This document shows, one piece after another, positions 25,217 through 35,042 of a stretch of 64,000 nucleotides of DNA. The DNA is from Microbacterium sp. (GTDB lineage: Bacteria > Actinomycetota > Actinomycetes > Actinomycetales > Microbacteriaceae): positions 310,001 through 374,000 of the forward strand of contig JAFKIL010000002.1 of the NCBI GenBank assembly GCA_017306415.1, given 5' to 3'. The notes beneath the pieces were generated by a model that was not told the DNA's origin, did no database searches, and was given only the letters and a program-made list of their open reading frames with translations. A program made the translations under genes and the position numbers. Every line of letters begins with the position of its first letter. The first letter of the stretch is position 1.

Positions 25217-27118
25217 TCAGCCGATGAGACTCGGCTGAAGGTCGCGGAGGGTGCGCCGGTGCGTCATGCGGGTGACCCCGAGCGCCGCCAGTGCGAGCCC
25301 GCCGACGAGCCACGCGGCCAGCACGAGCAGGTCGACGCCGGCCCGGCCGAGGTCGCCGCCGTACATGAGCTGCCGCATGGCATCGACGACGTACCCCATC
25401 GGCAGCACGTGATGGAGCGCGGCGAGCGGGGCGGGAAGGGTCTGCCAGGGGAACGTGCCGCCCGCCGTGACGAGCTGCAGCACCATCAGCACGAGGCCGA
25501 GGAACTGCCCGACCGAGCCGAGCCAGACGTTCAGCGCGAGGATGATCGCCGCGTAGGTGAAGGATGCCGCGACCATGACCCCGAGGGTTCCGAGCGGGTT
25601 CGCGAAGCCGAAGCCGAGCGCGAGCGCGAGGACGCCGAACAGTCCCACCATCTGGACGCCGCCGAGCACCGCCGGCGTCAGCCAGCCCGCCGCCGTCACC
25701 CGCAGGGGCGTGCGCAGCGCCGTCACCGCCCGCCGCGAGATCGGCTTGACGATGAGGAACAGCGCATAGATGCCGATCCAGCCGGCGAGAGCGGCGAAGA
25801 ACGGGGCCAGGCCGGCGCCGTAGTCGCCCGCGGCGGCCACCTTGCTCGACTCGACCGCGACCGGATCGGAGATCGTCTTCGCCTGCGCGTCGCGCAGCGC
25901 CGCGCTCGAGTCCGGGATCTGCGCGACCCCGTCGGCGAGCCCGTCGCGAAGTTCGGCCGCACCCGACCGCAGCGTTGCGAGTCCGGACGCGAGGGATGCC
26001 GCGCCGCCGCTCACCTGCGACGCGCCGGAGGCCGCGGCATCCGCACCCGACGCGACCTGCGCCGCGCCCGAGGACAGCTGCGACGCCCCGGCCGAGACCC
26101 GGGCCGCGCCCGCGGCCACCTGCGCGGAGCCGGTCGCGAGCCGATCGACCTGACCCACGGCGGACTGCACCGTGGTGTTGCCGTCGCGCAGCTTGTCGGC
26201 GAGCGGGTCCAGCTGCGCCAGCACGTCGGCGATCTGGGTCGGCGTGAGCCCCTGCGCGGCGAGGGTGTCCGCGATGTCCTGACGGACCGCGGGCAGCGCG
26301 TCGGTCGCCGCCTGCACGGCGGTCCCGGCCCGATCGGCATACCCGGCGAGCCGACGGTTGCCCGCCGCCACCTGGTCCGCACCGGAGGCGAGCTGCTGTG
26401 CGCCGGGCACGAGCTGCGCGGCGCCGGATGCCACGCGGTGGGCGCCCGACGCGAGGCTCGCGGTGCCGTCCGCGAGGGAGGCGGCACCCGCGGCGAGCGT
26501 CCCGGCGCCGGACGCGGCGGTGGCGGCACCGTCCGTGAGCTGCGCCGCGCCGTCGGTGGCCGTGACGAGCTTGCCGCGGATGTCGGAGATCGCCGTGAGC
26601 AGGCGGCCGGCCGCCTCCCGTCCGACGAGCTCCGCCACGGAGCGCCGGATCTTCTCCACGGCCTGATCGCCGATGGTGGAGGCGAGGTAGTTGTTCGCGT
26701 CGTTCGTCTCGAGCGCGATGCGCGCCTGGTGCGGATCGTCGCCCGCTGCGCTCGCAAGGGAGGCGGAGAAGTCCGCGGGGAGCGTGACGGTGAAGTCCAC
26801 GTCGCCCGCCTGCAGCGCCGCCTCGGCGCCCTTGGCGGTCATGCGCCGCCAGTCGAACGCCTTGCCCTCGAGGAGTTCGTCGGCCACGCGATCGCCGTAG
26901 TTCGTAGCCGCGGAGTCGTCGGATGCGGCGACCCCCTCGTCGTCCACGACGAGCGCGACGGGCACCTCGCTGAACTTGCCATAGGGGTCCTGGTTCGCCC
27001 ACAGGTAGAGGCCGCCGTAGAGGATCGGCACCAGCACGAGTGCGATCAGGGCGATGACGGACATGCGGGTCGCGGTCAGGCGCCGCAGCTCGGCGGCGAT
27101 CATGGCGGGGATCTTCAT
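25217..27118 (-). CDS. YhgE/Pip-family ABC-2-type membrane protein
   Basis: 633 residues. One membrane helix (about 18-40) is followed by a long extracytoplasmic region whose middle (about 190-410) is built of GA-rich pseudo-repeats (ASGAxxLAxGA). Five C-terminal helices (about 445-620) form an ABC-2-like permease. This is the layout of YhgE/Pip (phage infection protein) and relatives of type VII/ESX-associated and antibiotic efflux proteins. The paired upstream gene encodes an ABC-ATPase-like protein whose nucleotide motifs are lost. Overlaps that gene by 4 nt. Confidence 0.87.
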   Translation of the reverse strand: MKIPAMIAAELRRLTATRMSVIALIALVLVPILYGGLYLWANQDPYGKFSEVPVALVVDDEGVAASDDSAATNYGDRVADELLEGKAFDWRRMTAKGAEAALQAGDVDFTVTLPADFSASLASAAGDDPHQARIALETNDANNYLASTIGDQAVEKIRRSVAELVGREAAGRLLTAISDIRGKLVTATDGAAQLTDGAATAASGAGTLAAGAASLADGTASLASGAHRVASGAAQLVPGAQQLASGADQVAAGNRRLAGYADRAGTAVQAATDALPAVRQDIADTLAAQGLTPTQIADVLAQLDPLADKLRDGNTTVQSAVGQVDRLATGSAQVAAGAARVSAGASQLSSGAAQVASGADAAASGASQVSGGAASLASGLATLRSGAAELRDGLADGVAQIPDSSAALRDAQAKTISDPVAVESSKVAAAGDYGAGLAPFFAALAGWIGIYALFLIVKPISRRAVTALRTPLRVTAAGWLTPAVLGGVQMVGLFGVLALALGFGFANPLGTLGVMVAASFTYAAIILALNVWLGSVGQFLGLVLMVLQLVTAGGTFPWQTLPAPLAALHHVLPMGYVVDAMRQLMYGGDLGRAGVDLLVLAAWLVGGLALAALGVTRMTHRRTLRDLQPSLIG

Positions 27119-28050
27119 CGGTCGCCCTCCGGCTCGTCACGGTCGTCGGGTTCGGGGGTGGGGTCCGGGTCGGCGGACTCGGGAATGGGGTCGTGCTCGC
27201 CGGAGCGGGCGGGTGCGGGGTCGGTAGTGGGGGCGGGTGCAGGCTCGGGTGCAGGCTCGGCGGCGGATGCCGGTGCGGATCCGTCCCGCGCTGCGGGGTC
27301 CGCGGCGACATCACCCGCAGTTGCGGTTGCGGGCTCGGCCTCGGAGTCGTCGACGAGGTCGGAATCGAGGGCGGCGGGCGTCTCGCCCCCCGACCCCGCG
27401 ACGAGATCGTCGAGCTCCTCAGCCGCGGTGCCGGTGCCGGCCGCGGCATCCGCCCGCGGCGCCCGTCCCTCCAGCACGATCGCGGCCGCCTCGCCCGCGA
27501 CGACGAGCATCGCGAAGCCGCGGTCGGCGAACGACTCGGCGAGCTCCCACCACTCGGCGGGGTGCCCGCCGTGGCGGTCGGGCGAGACCAGCACCATGCC
27601 CTCGACGCCCGGGCGCAGCGCCGTCAGCCCCAGCAGGAGTGCGACGCGCTCGCGGGGTGAGACGTCGGCGACGGGCGTGCGGGCGATCGCGCCGAAGCCC
27701 TCCGCCTCCAGCCACCGGCGTGCGGAGACCGGGTTCGACGGGCGACCCGCGAACATCAGCTCCTCGGCGACCATCCCCGCGACCGTCACGTTCGGGGCGG
27801 GATCGCACACGTCGGGCGCGTCCACGAGCGCGACGGCGCGACGGAGGGTCGCGGCATCCGCTCGCCCGTCGATCGTGACGGTGCCGGCATCGGGCGCCAT
27901 CCGTCCCGACGCGATGAGGCCGAGCACGGTGGGTCGTTGCTCGGTCTCGGCGAGGGCGAGGCGGGCCTCGCCGGAGGCGTAGGCGAGCGAGGTCGGGGGG
28001 AGCGCCTCGTCGCGGCGACCCTTCGCGACGTCGGTCAGTCGGATGCGCAT
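27115..28050 (-). CDS. ABC-ATPase-like protein with degenerate nucleotide-binding motifs
   Basis: 311 residues. The first ~200 follow the order of an ABC ATPase domain, including the MAPDAGTVTIDGR stretch after the P-loop. But Walker A reads AETEQRPTV (Gly and Lys lost, K replaced by P), the signature reads VSPRERV, and Walker B reads MVLVSPDR without the DE pair. The last ~100 residues are a Pro/Ala/Asp/Glu-rich tail. Probably a non-hydrolysing partner or regulator of the YhgE/Pip protein. It lies between that gene and a TetR gene with overlaps (TGATG, ATGA), so the three form one operon. Confidence 0.75.
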   Translation of the reverse strand: MRIRLTDVAKGRRDEALPPTSLAYASGEARLALAETEQRPTVLGLIASGRMAPDAGTVTIDGRADAATLRRAVALVDAPDVCDPAPNVTVAGMVAEELMFAGRPSNPVSARRWLEAEGFGAIARTPVADVSPRERVALLLGLTALRPGVEGMVLVSPDRHGGHPAEWWELAESFADRGFAMLVVAGEAAAIVLEGRAPRADAAAGTGTAAEELDDLVAGSGGETPAALDSDLVDDSEAEPATATAGDVAADPAARDGSAPASAAEPAPEPAPAPTTDPAPARSGEHDPIPESADPDPTPEPDDRDEPEGDR

Positions 28051-28676
28051 CAGAGGATCGCCTCCAGCTCGGGATGGGCGTCGATGAGGGCGGCGGCCTC
28101 GCGCCACGAGAGTCCGGCGATCCCGAGCACGGCGCGGACGGCGATGGCCGGAGCGGCGGCGGACGAGGCATCCATGCGGGTGACGACGGTGCGAGCGGTC
28201 TCTTCGACCAGGCGCGCGAGCGTCGGCGCCGCGACGTCGGTGCGCAGCTCGCCCGCGTCCTGGCCGAGGCGGACGATCTCCATCACGCGCCGACGCAGCG
28301 GCGCGAGGGCCGCAGCGGTCTCGGCGACGTGGGTCTCGTCCAGGGCGATCGCGGCGGCCACCTGCACGTGAGCCGCCTCGCGCCACAGGCGCGCCGTCAA
28401 CCGGGCGAGGGCGAGACGCGCATCCGGCTCGCGGATGTCGAGCGCGATGTCGTTGAACCGCTGCGCTCCGGCCGCGATGACCTCGCGGATCAGCGCGTCC
28501 CGGTCCTCGAAGTGCCCGTAGAGCGCGCGCCGGGACAACCCGGCGCTGCGGGCGATCGTGTCGATCGACGCGTGCGGGTCGTGGGCGATCGTCGCGGTCG
28601 CCGCGGCCAGGATGCCGGCGCGGTTCTCGACGGCGTCGCGGCGCGGTCGACGGGAGACGGATGCGGTGGAGGTCAC
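28050..28676 (-). CDS. TetR-family transcriptional regulator
   Basis: 208 residues. HTH includes SIDTIARSAGLSRRALYGHFEDRD (about 37-60). First gene of the operon with the ABC-like and YhgE/Pip genes. The GTG at 28676 lies 6 nt after the TATCCT -10 of a strong promoter covered by an inverted repeat, so it is very probably leaderless and autorepressed. The ligand is unknown; such repressors often sense the substrate of the exporter they control. Confidence 0.9.
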   Translation of the reverse strand: MTSTASVSRRPRRDAVENRAGILAAATATIAHDPHASIDTIARSAGLSRRALYGHFEDRDALIREVIAAGAQRFNDIALDIREPDARLALARLTARLWREAAHVQVAAAIALDETHVAETAAALAPLRRRVMEIVRLGQDAGELRTDVAAPTLARLVEETARTVVTRMDASSAAAPAIAVRAVLGIAGLSWREAAALIDAHPELEAIL

Positions 28677-28682
28677 CCGTCG

Positions 28683-28714
28683 AGGATACTAACCTGCACA
28701 GTCATGTGCAAGTT
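28683..28714 (-). promoter_or_regulatory. Promoter and operator of the TetR-YhgE operon
   Basis: On the minus strand TTGCAC (plus 28706-28711), 17 bp, TATCCT (plus 28683-28688). An inverted repeat AACCTGCACA (28691-28700) / TGTGCAAGTT (28705-28714), 9 of 10 matching with a 4-bp centre, covers the -35 and spacer. Classic autorepression layout. Confidence 0.82.
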
Positions 28715-28736
28715 ATGGGATCACGCGACGAGGGGA

Positions 28737-30221
<1,485 letters not shown>

Positions 30222-30974
30222 TCAGGAGTCGACGGCCCCCGCCGAGTGCGCCTCCGACGCCATCCGACGCCCCCGGACGACGCGGAAGCGTCCGGCCCAG
30301 ATCACGAGCAGTCCGACGCCGACGATCGCGATCGCGATGCCGACGATGTAGGCGGCGACGGCGAGGTAGCCGCCCGACTGATGCGGATCGAGGAACGGAT
30401 ACGGGTACCAGTAGGGCTTGCCGGTCGCGGGGGAGACGACCAGCGGCGCCCGCACGAGGGTGTAGACGGCCCACACGATCGGGTAGATCACGATGATCCA
30501 GGCGGTCGACCACGGCAGCGCCCGTCGGCGTGGCGCGAACAGCACGTCGGCGAGCAGGAAGAGCGGGATGACGACGTGCAGGACCTCGTTCGACCAGGGG
30601 ACGGTGGCGCCCACGGAAAGCTGGATGCCGCGCAGCAGCGTGTTGTAGACGATGCCCGTCACGATCATGTAGGTCGACACGCACACCAGGAGGATGGCGA
30701 ACCACCGCGGCTCGACCGCGGCATCCCTGCCCTTCGTCCACGCCCAGATCGCGCCGATGAGGAGGGTGACGGCAGCGGCGAGATTCGACTCGATCGTGAA
30801 GAAGCTGAAGAAGTTCGCCACCACCGTGCCGACGTGATGGCCGTACTCGGTCTTCGAGGCGACGGAGATCCCGACGGTGCGCACCAGCTGTGCGATGATC
30901 GCCGCGAGCGCCAGCGCCGCCGCCACGGCCCGGAGTCCGTCCCACACCCGTGTCCACGTCTCCGTGCGCGCCAT
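30222..30974 (-). CDS. Pr6Pr-family six-helix membrane protein
   Basis: 250 residues with about six membrane helices. Segments such as FFSFFTIESNL and KPYWYPYPFLDPHQSGGY mark the Pr6Pr family, distantly related to FAR-17a/AIG1 hydrolases. Function in bacteria is unknown. The ATG lies 6 nt after TAGGGT (plus 30981-30986), so it is probably leaderless. Its -35 region touches the left copy of the 28-bp repeat that bounds the bacteriocin island. Confidence 0.85.
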   Translation of the reverse strand: MARTETWTRVWDGLRAVAAALALAAIIAQLVRTVGISVASKTEYGHHVGTVVANFFSFFTIESNLAAAVTLLIGAIWAWTKGRDAAVEPRWFAILLVCVSTYMIVTGIVYNTLLRGIQLSVGATVPWSNEVLHVVIPLFLLADVLFAPRRRALPWSTAWIIVIYPIVWAVYTLVRAPLVVSPATGKPYWYPYPFLDPHQSGGYLAVAAYIVGIAIAIVGVGLLVIWAGRFRVVRGRRMASEAHSAGAVDS

Positions 30975-31006
30975 GCGCTCACCCTAGCGGCGCCAGGTGC
31001 ATCGCC

Positions 31007-31034
31007 GGGGCGCTTCGCCGGGTGTCGGACACCG
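31007..31034 (+). repeat. Left 28-bp direct repeat of the bacteriocin island
   Basis: The core GCTTCGCCGGGTGTCGGAC (31012-31030) is identical to the copy at 35048-35066. Over 28 nt the match is 26/28, same orientation, 4036 bp apart. Lies in the promoter region of the Pr6Pr gene. Confidence 0.85.
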
Positions 31035-31081
31035 CGACGGATCCCTCGGATGCGCGCGCACGGCTCGGGGCAGCCGATGGG

Positions 31082-32152
31082 TCAGCGGTCTCTGAAGTAG
31101 CGGAAGAGCTGGCGTTCGCTCGTGCGGAGCAAGGCGAGCAGACCGCCGAGGAACGGTCCCACGACGGCGGCGAACCCCACGCGCGCGCCGAGGATCCATC
31201 CGGTCGTTCCGTCGATCGGCGGACCCACGGCCAGCAGGACCGTCACGGTCGTCGCCGTCAGGACGGCGGCGGGGACGGTCCACGCCACCGTCTCGACGGC
31301 CAGCATCGCGCCGAGCGCGCCCTTGCCGACTCCCGCATGCAGGGCGGAGGCCAGTTCGAGTCGCCGGATGCGGACGGACACGAACCCGATGCCCGCCGCG
31401 AGTGCGAGCGCGAGGAGAGCGGCGAACCGCGTCAGGCGATCGTGGAACCGCTGAGCGCCGTCGAAAGCGGCGCCGAGAGTGGAGTTCAGCTGGCCCAGCT
31501 GCGGAGGGTCATCGCTCGGCCCATCCGGGAGGAGGACGGTCCTCATCACGAGCGCGGTCGTCTTCGACTGCGGCCAGATGTCGGCCCAGCACGCATCGAA
31601 CGCTCCCGCCGGCGTCACCGGCGCGAGGACCGCATAGCCGTAGCCGGGGTCGCGACCGTCGCTCGGATACTCGTATACGCCCGTGATGGGTATCCCGCCC
31701 TGGGGCGTGTGCAGCCGTCCGCCGGAGCGGACGCCGAGCAGGTCGGCGGCCTCCCGCGACAGGACGACTCCCTCGGCCGATCCGTGGTCGGCGCGAAGGA
31801 GCTGGAGCACGCCGCCGGTGATGTCCGTCACCGGCAGGGGCGAGGAGGGGAGCTCGATCGCCGTCAGTGGCGATGTACGGGGTCGCAGGGCTCCGGCGGC
31901 TCGGACCCCGGGCAGCGCGTCGAGGGCGTCGCAGGCGACTCCGCTGATCCGGCCTGGAGCGGTGAGGGTGACGACGGAGGCCGCGGACGAGACGTAGGTG
32001 CGAGCGGCGGCTGAGATCTGCTGGACGGAGATCACCTCGAGCGCTGCCAGGCCCGCGGACAGGACGGAGAGGAGCACGGTGAGCAGAGCGGCCCGGGAGG
32101 TGCCGGTCAGGAGGTTGCGCCACGCCTCCTGGAGGAGAGGGCGGAGGGTCAT
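31082..32152 (-). CDS. ABC transporter permease of the bacteriocin island (MacB/FtsX type)
   Basis: 356 residues. An N-terminal helix (about 20-42), an extracytoplasmic domain (about 45-230), then three helices (about 245-270, 285-315, 325-345): the four-helix FtsX/MacB topology of mechanotransmission ABC proteins. The ATG overlaps the ATPase stop by 4 nt. Last gene of the bacteriocin operon. It probably exports the bacteriocin or protects against it, as in MacB- and BceB-like systems. Confidence 0.85.
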   Translation of the reverse strand: MTLRPLLQEAWRNLLTGTSRAALLTVLLSVLSAGLAALEVISVQQISAAARTYVSSAASVVTLTAPGRISGVACDALDALPGVRAAGALRPRTSPLTAIELPSSPLPVTDITGGVLQLLRADHGSAEGVVLSREAADLLGVRSGGRLHTPQGGIPITGVYEYPSDGRDPGYGYAVLAPVTPAGAFDACWADIWPQSKTTALVMRTVLLPDGPSDDPPQLGQLNSTLGAAFDGAQRFHDRLTRFAALLALALAAGIGFVSVRIRRLELASALHAGVGKGALGAMLAVETVAWTVPAAVLTATTVTVLLAVGPPIDGTTGWILGARVGFAAVVGPFLGGLLALLRTSERQLFRYFRDR

Positions 32153-32784
32153 GATCGCGCCCGCCCCGCGTACGGGCCCGATCCCTGGAAGTCTCGGAGG
32201 TCGAGACGATCCGTACAGGCCTCCTGCGTCGCCACGTCGTGGGTGGCGACGACCACGATCGTCTCCGCGGCGCGCAGTGCGGAGATGCCGCGCGTGACCT
32301 CGCGCGCTGTCTGGATGTCGAGCTGCGCGGTGGGCTCGTCGAGGAGGAGCAGGGCCGGCTGGCAGGCGATGCCGCGAGCCAGCATGAGCCGTTGCGCCTC
32401 CCCTCCGGACAGGGCGCGGAAGGGACGGTCCGACACGTGCGTCAGCCCGAACCGGGCGAGTAACCGCAGCGCCTCCCGCTCGGCCTCTCGCCGACCGGCC
32501 CCTGCCGCGAGCAGCGGGAGTGCGACGTGATCGACGGCGCTGCGACCGGCCACGCCGATCGGGTTCTGGAACACCCAGCTCACCTTGCCCGCGCCGACGC
32601 GCGTGATCCGGCCCTCTGCGGGGAGCAGCCAGCCGGAGAGCAGATTCAGGAGCGTGCTCTTCCCCGAGCCGGACGGTCCGGTGAGGGCGTACACCCGCCC
32701 GGGTTCGAGGACGACATCCAGAGCGCGGAAGAGCCAGGGGCCATCCGCGAACCGGTGACCGACGCCCGCGAAGATCACCCGCAC
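32149..32784 (-). CDS. ABC transporter ATP-binding protein of the bacteriocin island
   Basis: 211 residues with intact motifs: Walker A GPSGSGKST (about 36-44), signature LSGGEAQRL (about 122-130), Walker B LLLLDEP, and H-loop ATHD. Belongs to the MacB/LolD group, matching the FtsX-like permease. The GTG at 32784 overlaps the 3' end of the adaptor gene by 10 nt. Confidence 0.92.
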   Translation of the reverse strand: MRVIFAGVGHRFADGPWLFRALDVVLEPGRVYALTGPSGSGKSTLLNLLSGWLLPAEGRITRVGAGKVSWVFQNPIGVAGRSAVDHVALPLLAAGAGRREAEREALRLLARFGLTHVSDRPFRALSGGEAQRLMLARGIACQPALLLLDEPTAQLDIQTAREVTRGISALRAAETIVVVATHDVATQEACTDRLDLRDFQGSGPYAGRARS

Positions 32785-33809
32785 GATCCGGCATCCTTCG
32801 GTGCGATCTCCACGGCGGTGGGCACGGTGCCTCCGCCAGGGAATGTGACGAAGCTCACGCCGAGCTCGGAGCCGACCACCGTCACCCGGTGGGGAGTGCC
32901 GCCCGCGAGCACGCAGGCTGTCGAACCCTCGACGGCGTACAGGGCGGCGGGCGGGACACTCGAGACGCGCACGGGCCGTGCGAGCGCGAGGTCCGCCGTG
33001 AACGTCGTCGCCGAGTTCCGCCGCGCCTCGCGGTAGAGCGGTGACGCAGCGATCTTCGCCAATGCGTCCGCGTCGACGATCCTGCCGTCGGCCCCCACGG
33101 GCACGCGCTGATCACCGAGGACGAGGACGCGCGCACCGCCCGGGCCGCCGGTCGGCAGGGCGACCGAGGCGGAGATCGGGCCGGCGGCGACCTCGGCGAC
33201 GTCGCCTCCGGCCTCGACCTGCGCTCCCGTCGCAGTCGAGCACTCCGTCACGGTCGTCTCGGCGCGGGGCAGCCACAGGAAGCGGCTCGCGGGAACGCTG
33301 CTCTCGTACGGCCGCTGCCCGGCCGGACGGGAGAGCAGCTGGTCGACGGCGGCCAGCGTCCTCGCTCCGACGATTCCGTCGACGACGACCGGGTGGCCCA
33401 GCCGGTTCAGCTCCTCCTGCACCGCGGCGACGTCGTCGCCCTTGTCGCCCCTGACGAGGTCGCGCCACAGCGGGACCCGTGTCGAGAGGTTCACGACGGA
33501 CTGCCCGTCCACCCGGAGGTTCGACTCGCCCGAGACGAAGGGCTCGTCCGGTGAGCAGCGGAACGCCGTGACGCGGCCACCGGTGGGTGCCGACAGTCTC
33601 GTGTCGACTCCGAGCCGCACGACGACCTCCGCCGAACGGAGGTCGGAGAACGACTGTTCCGTGAGCGGAACCGCCCGCACCGTCGGCGCGGCGCCGAGCG
33701 ATCGCGGTGTCGCGTCCGCCTCGAGGAGGACACCGCCGATCACGCCGATCCCGGCTACGGCGGCGAGTGTCACGGCCGAGAGGGCGAGCGCCGGACGACT
33801 GAGCTTCAC
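32775..33809 (-). CDS. Peptidoglycan-binding, HlyD/adaptor-like membrane protein of the bacteriocin island
   Basis: 344 residues. One N-terminal membrane helix (about 7-29). Residues ~118-165 form a peptidoglycan-binding domain of the PG_binding_1 type (DDVAAVQEELNRLGHPVVVDG). Flanking beta-rich segments resemble the barrel-sandwich hybrid of membrane-fusion adaptors such as HlyD. In a Gram-positive it would bridge the permease and the cell wall. The ABC operon order (adaptor, ATPase, permease) is that of MacAB-like systems. It follows the lipoprotein gene by 45 nt. Confidence 0.83.
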   Translation of the reverse strand: MKLSRPALALSAVTLAAVAGIGVIGGVLLEADATPRSLGAAPTVRAVPLTEQSFSDLRSAEVVVRLGVDTRLSAPTGGRVTAFRCSPDEPFVSGESNLRVDGQSVVNLSTRVPLWRDLVRGDKGDDVAAVQEELNRLGHPVVVDGIVGARTLAAVDQLLSRPAGQRPYESSVPASRFLWLPRAETTVTECSTATGAQVEAGGDVAEVAAGPISASVALPTGGPGGARVLVLGDQRVPVGADGRIVDADALAKIAASPLYREARRNSATTFTADLALARPVRVSSVPPAALYAVEGSTACVLAGGTPHRVTVVGSELGVSFVTFPGGGTVPTAVEIAPKDAGSCG

Positions 33810-33854
33810 GCGCGGCCCCCCGACTCGCGACCCTCGGCTTCGCCGGCAGCCACG

Positions 33855-34403
33855 CTACTTCTTCTCGAAGTGCAGCGGGTCGGCGTCGCACTCGTCGAAG
33901 AGCGGCGAGGCACTGATCCGCGCCATGTCCACGCCGCTGTCGTACATCTCCGCCGTGTAGCTCGACTCGACGAGGTGCACGCGCTGCAGACAGTCGACCA
34001 TGATCTTCCCCTCGTCGAGATGCGACGGATTCCTCCGCATCGCATCGCGCAGCGTGATCGTCCGGATGCCGTTGCCGGCGTTGCAGGCCTGGACGGCGTC
34101 GCGGTCGATCGGTGTCGAGCGGCTGGTCGCGTACGTGAGTGTTCCTTCGGCATCGAACGACGCCTTCAGCCCCAGTCCGTCCAGGCACCGCAGGATGGCC
34201 GCTTGCAGTTCGCTGTACTCGGCATCGGTGATGCGGCCGTCGCTGAGCACCTTGCGCTCCAGGTCGGACGACGCCTGAGCCGACGTCGCCGAGATGTCGG
34301 CTGCCCACGATTTCTCACTGTCGCTCGACGCGTGGCCCGCGCCGCAGCCGCTCAGGACGAGGGCTGCGGCGCAGACCAGCGCGAGCAGGGAGGCCCGGCG
34401 CAT
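33855..34403 (-). CDS. Lipoprotein of the bacteriocin island
   Basis: 182 residues. A signal peptide ends in the lipobox LSGC, with Cys at residue 20. The mature part is soluble, with conserved-looking cysteines near residues 73, 106, 137 and 171. I recognise no family. Its ATG directly follows the bacteriocin stop (TGAATG), so translation is probably coupled. A surface lipoprotein beside a bacteriocin could be the immunity factor or a processing helper; this is inference. Confidence 0.8.
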   Translation of the reverse strand: MRRASLLALVCAAALVLSGCGAGHASSDSEKSWAADISATSAQASSDLERKVLSDGRITDAEYSELQAAILRCLDGLGLKASFDAEGTLTYATSRSTPIDRDAVQACNAGNGIRTITLRDAMRRNPSHLDEGKIMVDCLQRVHLVESSYTAEMYDSGVDMARISASPLFDECDADPLHFEKK

Positions 34404-34772
34404 TCAGTACGTGTTCCAGTACGCGGTGTTGAAGGCAGGCGAGGCGGGCACCGATGCCTTGGCCCAGACGTTCTTCGCCTTCACGACCTGCTTGCACGTC
34501 ACGAAGATCGCCCCGTCGCACGCGGTCGCGCTGTGGTACTTCGTCGGGTGGTGATAGTTCGACCACGAGTTTCCGAACGGGAACCCGTCCCGCCCGTACT
34601 GCCACAGCCCACCGCCCACCTTCTTGGTCGTCGTCGGCACCATCCGGCTGTCCACGGCGGACGACGGCGTGGTGCTCGCGCTCGCGGCAGCGGCGGGAGC
34701 GAGAACCAGCGCACCGAGCGCCAGACCTCCGATCACCCAGGCGACTCGCCGGTGCTTCTTCTTCTCGTACAT
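34404..34772 (-). CDS. Lactococcin-972-family bacteriocin precursor
   Basis: 122 residues from the ATG at 34772 (GAGAGG 7 nt upstream). A Sec signal peptide ([16 protein letters not shown], hydrophobic core to about residue 30) ends near ASAS. The mature part has the lactococcin 972 hallmarks in order: GGGLWQYG (53-60), [12 protein letters not shown] (71-82), VWAKA (102-106), and an aromatic C-terminus AYWNTY. Lactococcin 972 binds lipid II and blocks septum formation. Unlike lactococcin 972, this one has two cysteines (C85, C93). First gene of a five-gene operon with lipoprotein, adaptor, ATPase and permease. Confidence 0.93.
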   Translation of the reverse strand: MYEKKKHRRVAWVIGGLALGALVLAPAAAASASTTPSSAVDSRMVPTTTKKVGGGLWQYGRDGFPFGNSWSNYHHPTKYHSATACDGAIFVTCKQVVKAKNVWAKASVPASPAFNTAYWNTY

Positions 34773-34789
34773 GTTTCGACCTCTCTCTT

Positions 34790-34818
34790 GTGCACACATG
34801 CATGGGTGCACGGTGCAT
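34790..34818. promoter_or_regulatory. Repeated GTGCAC motifs in the bacteriocin 5' leader
   Basis: GTGCAC occurs at 34790-34795 and 34806-34811, with ATGCAT between (34798-34803) and a related GTGCAT at 34813-34818. All are palindromic or nearly so. They sit between a possible -10 TAGCCT (plus 34826-34831) and the bacteriocin SD, where a repressor or RNA fold could act. Confidence 0.45.
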
Positions 34819-34871
34819 TCATGAGAGGCTAGTTGGGGTCGGCACACCGTCGGGACCGGAGGAGAGAATCT

Positions 34872-35021
34872 GTGGATATCGTCGGACTGATCTTCACCGC
34901 ACTCGTCCTCGGGTGCCTCGGTCTGGGGGCCCTGTTCGGGTACCTGCTTCTCACGTCCCGACGAGCGTCTCGCCGCGCGACCGAGCGATGGGAGCGGTCA
35001 GGAACCGACCGGACGGACTGA
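34872..35021 (+). CDS. 49-residue membrane peptide, divergent from the bacteriocin gene
   Basis: GTG start with a strong GGAGGAG 8 nt upstream. One helix (about residues 4-26, [20 protein letters not shown]) is followed by a basic tail ([14 protein letters not shown]). No family recognised. It lies inside the 28-bp repeats, so it belongs to the island by position. Small membrane peptides are a common form of bacteriocin immunity, but nothing in the sequence proves that role. Confidence 0.65.
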   Translation: MDIVGLIFTALVLGCLGLGALFGYLLLTSRRASRRATERWERSGTDRTD

Positions 35022-35042
35022 CTCGTCTCCTCGGCGTCGCCA

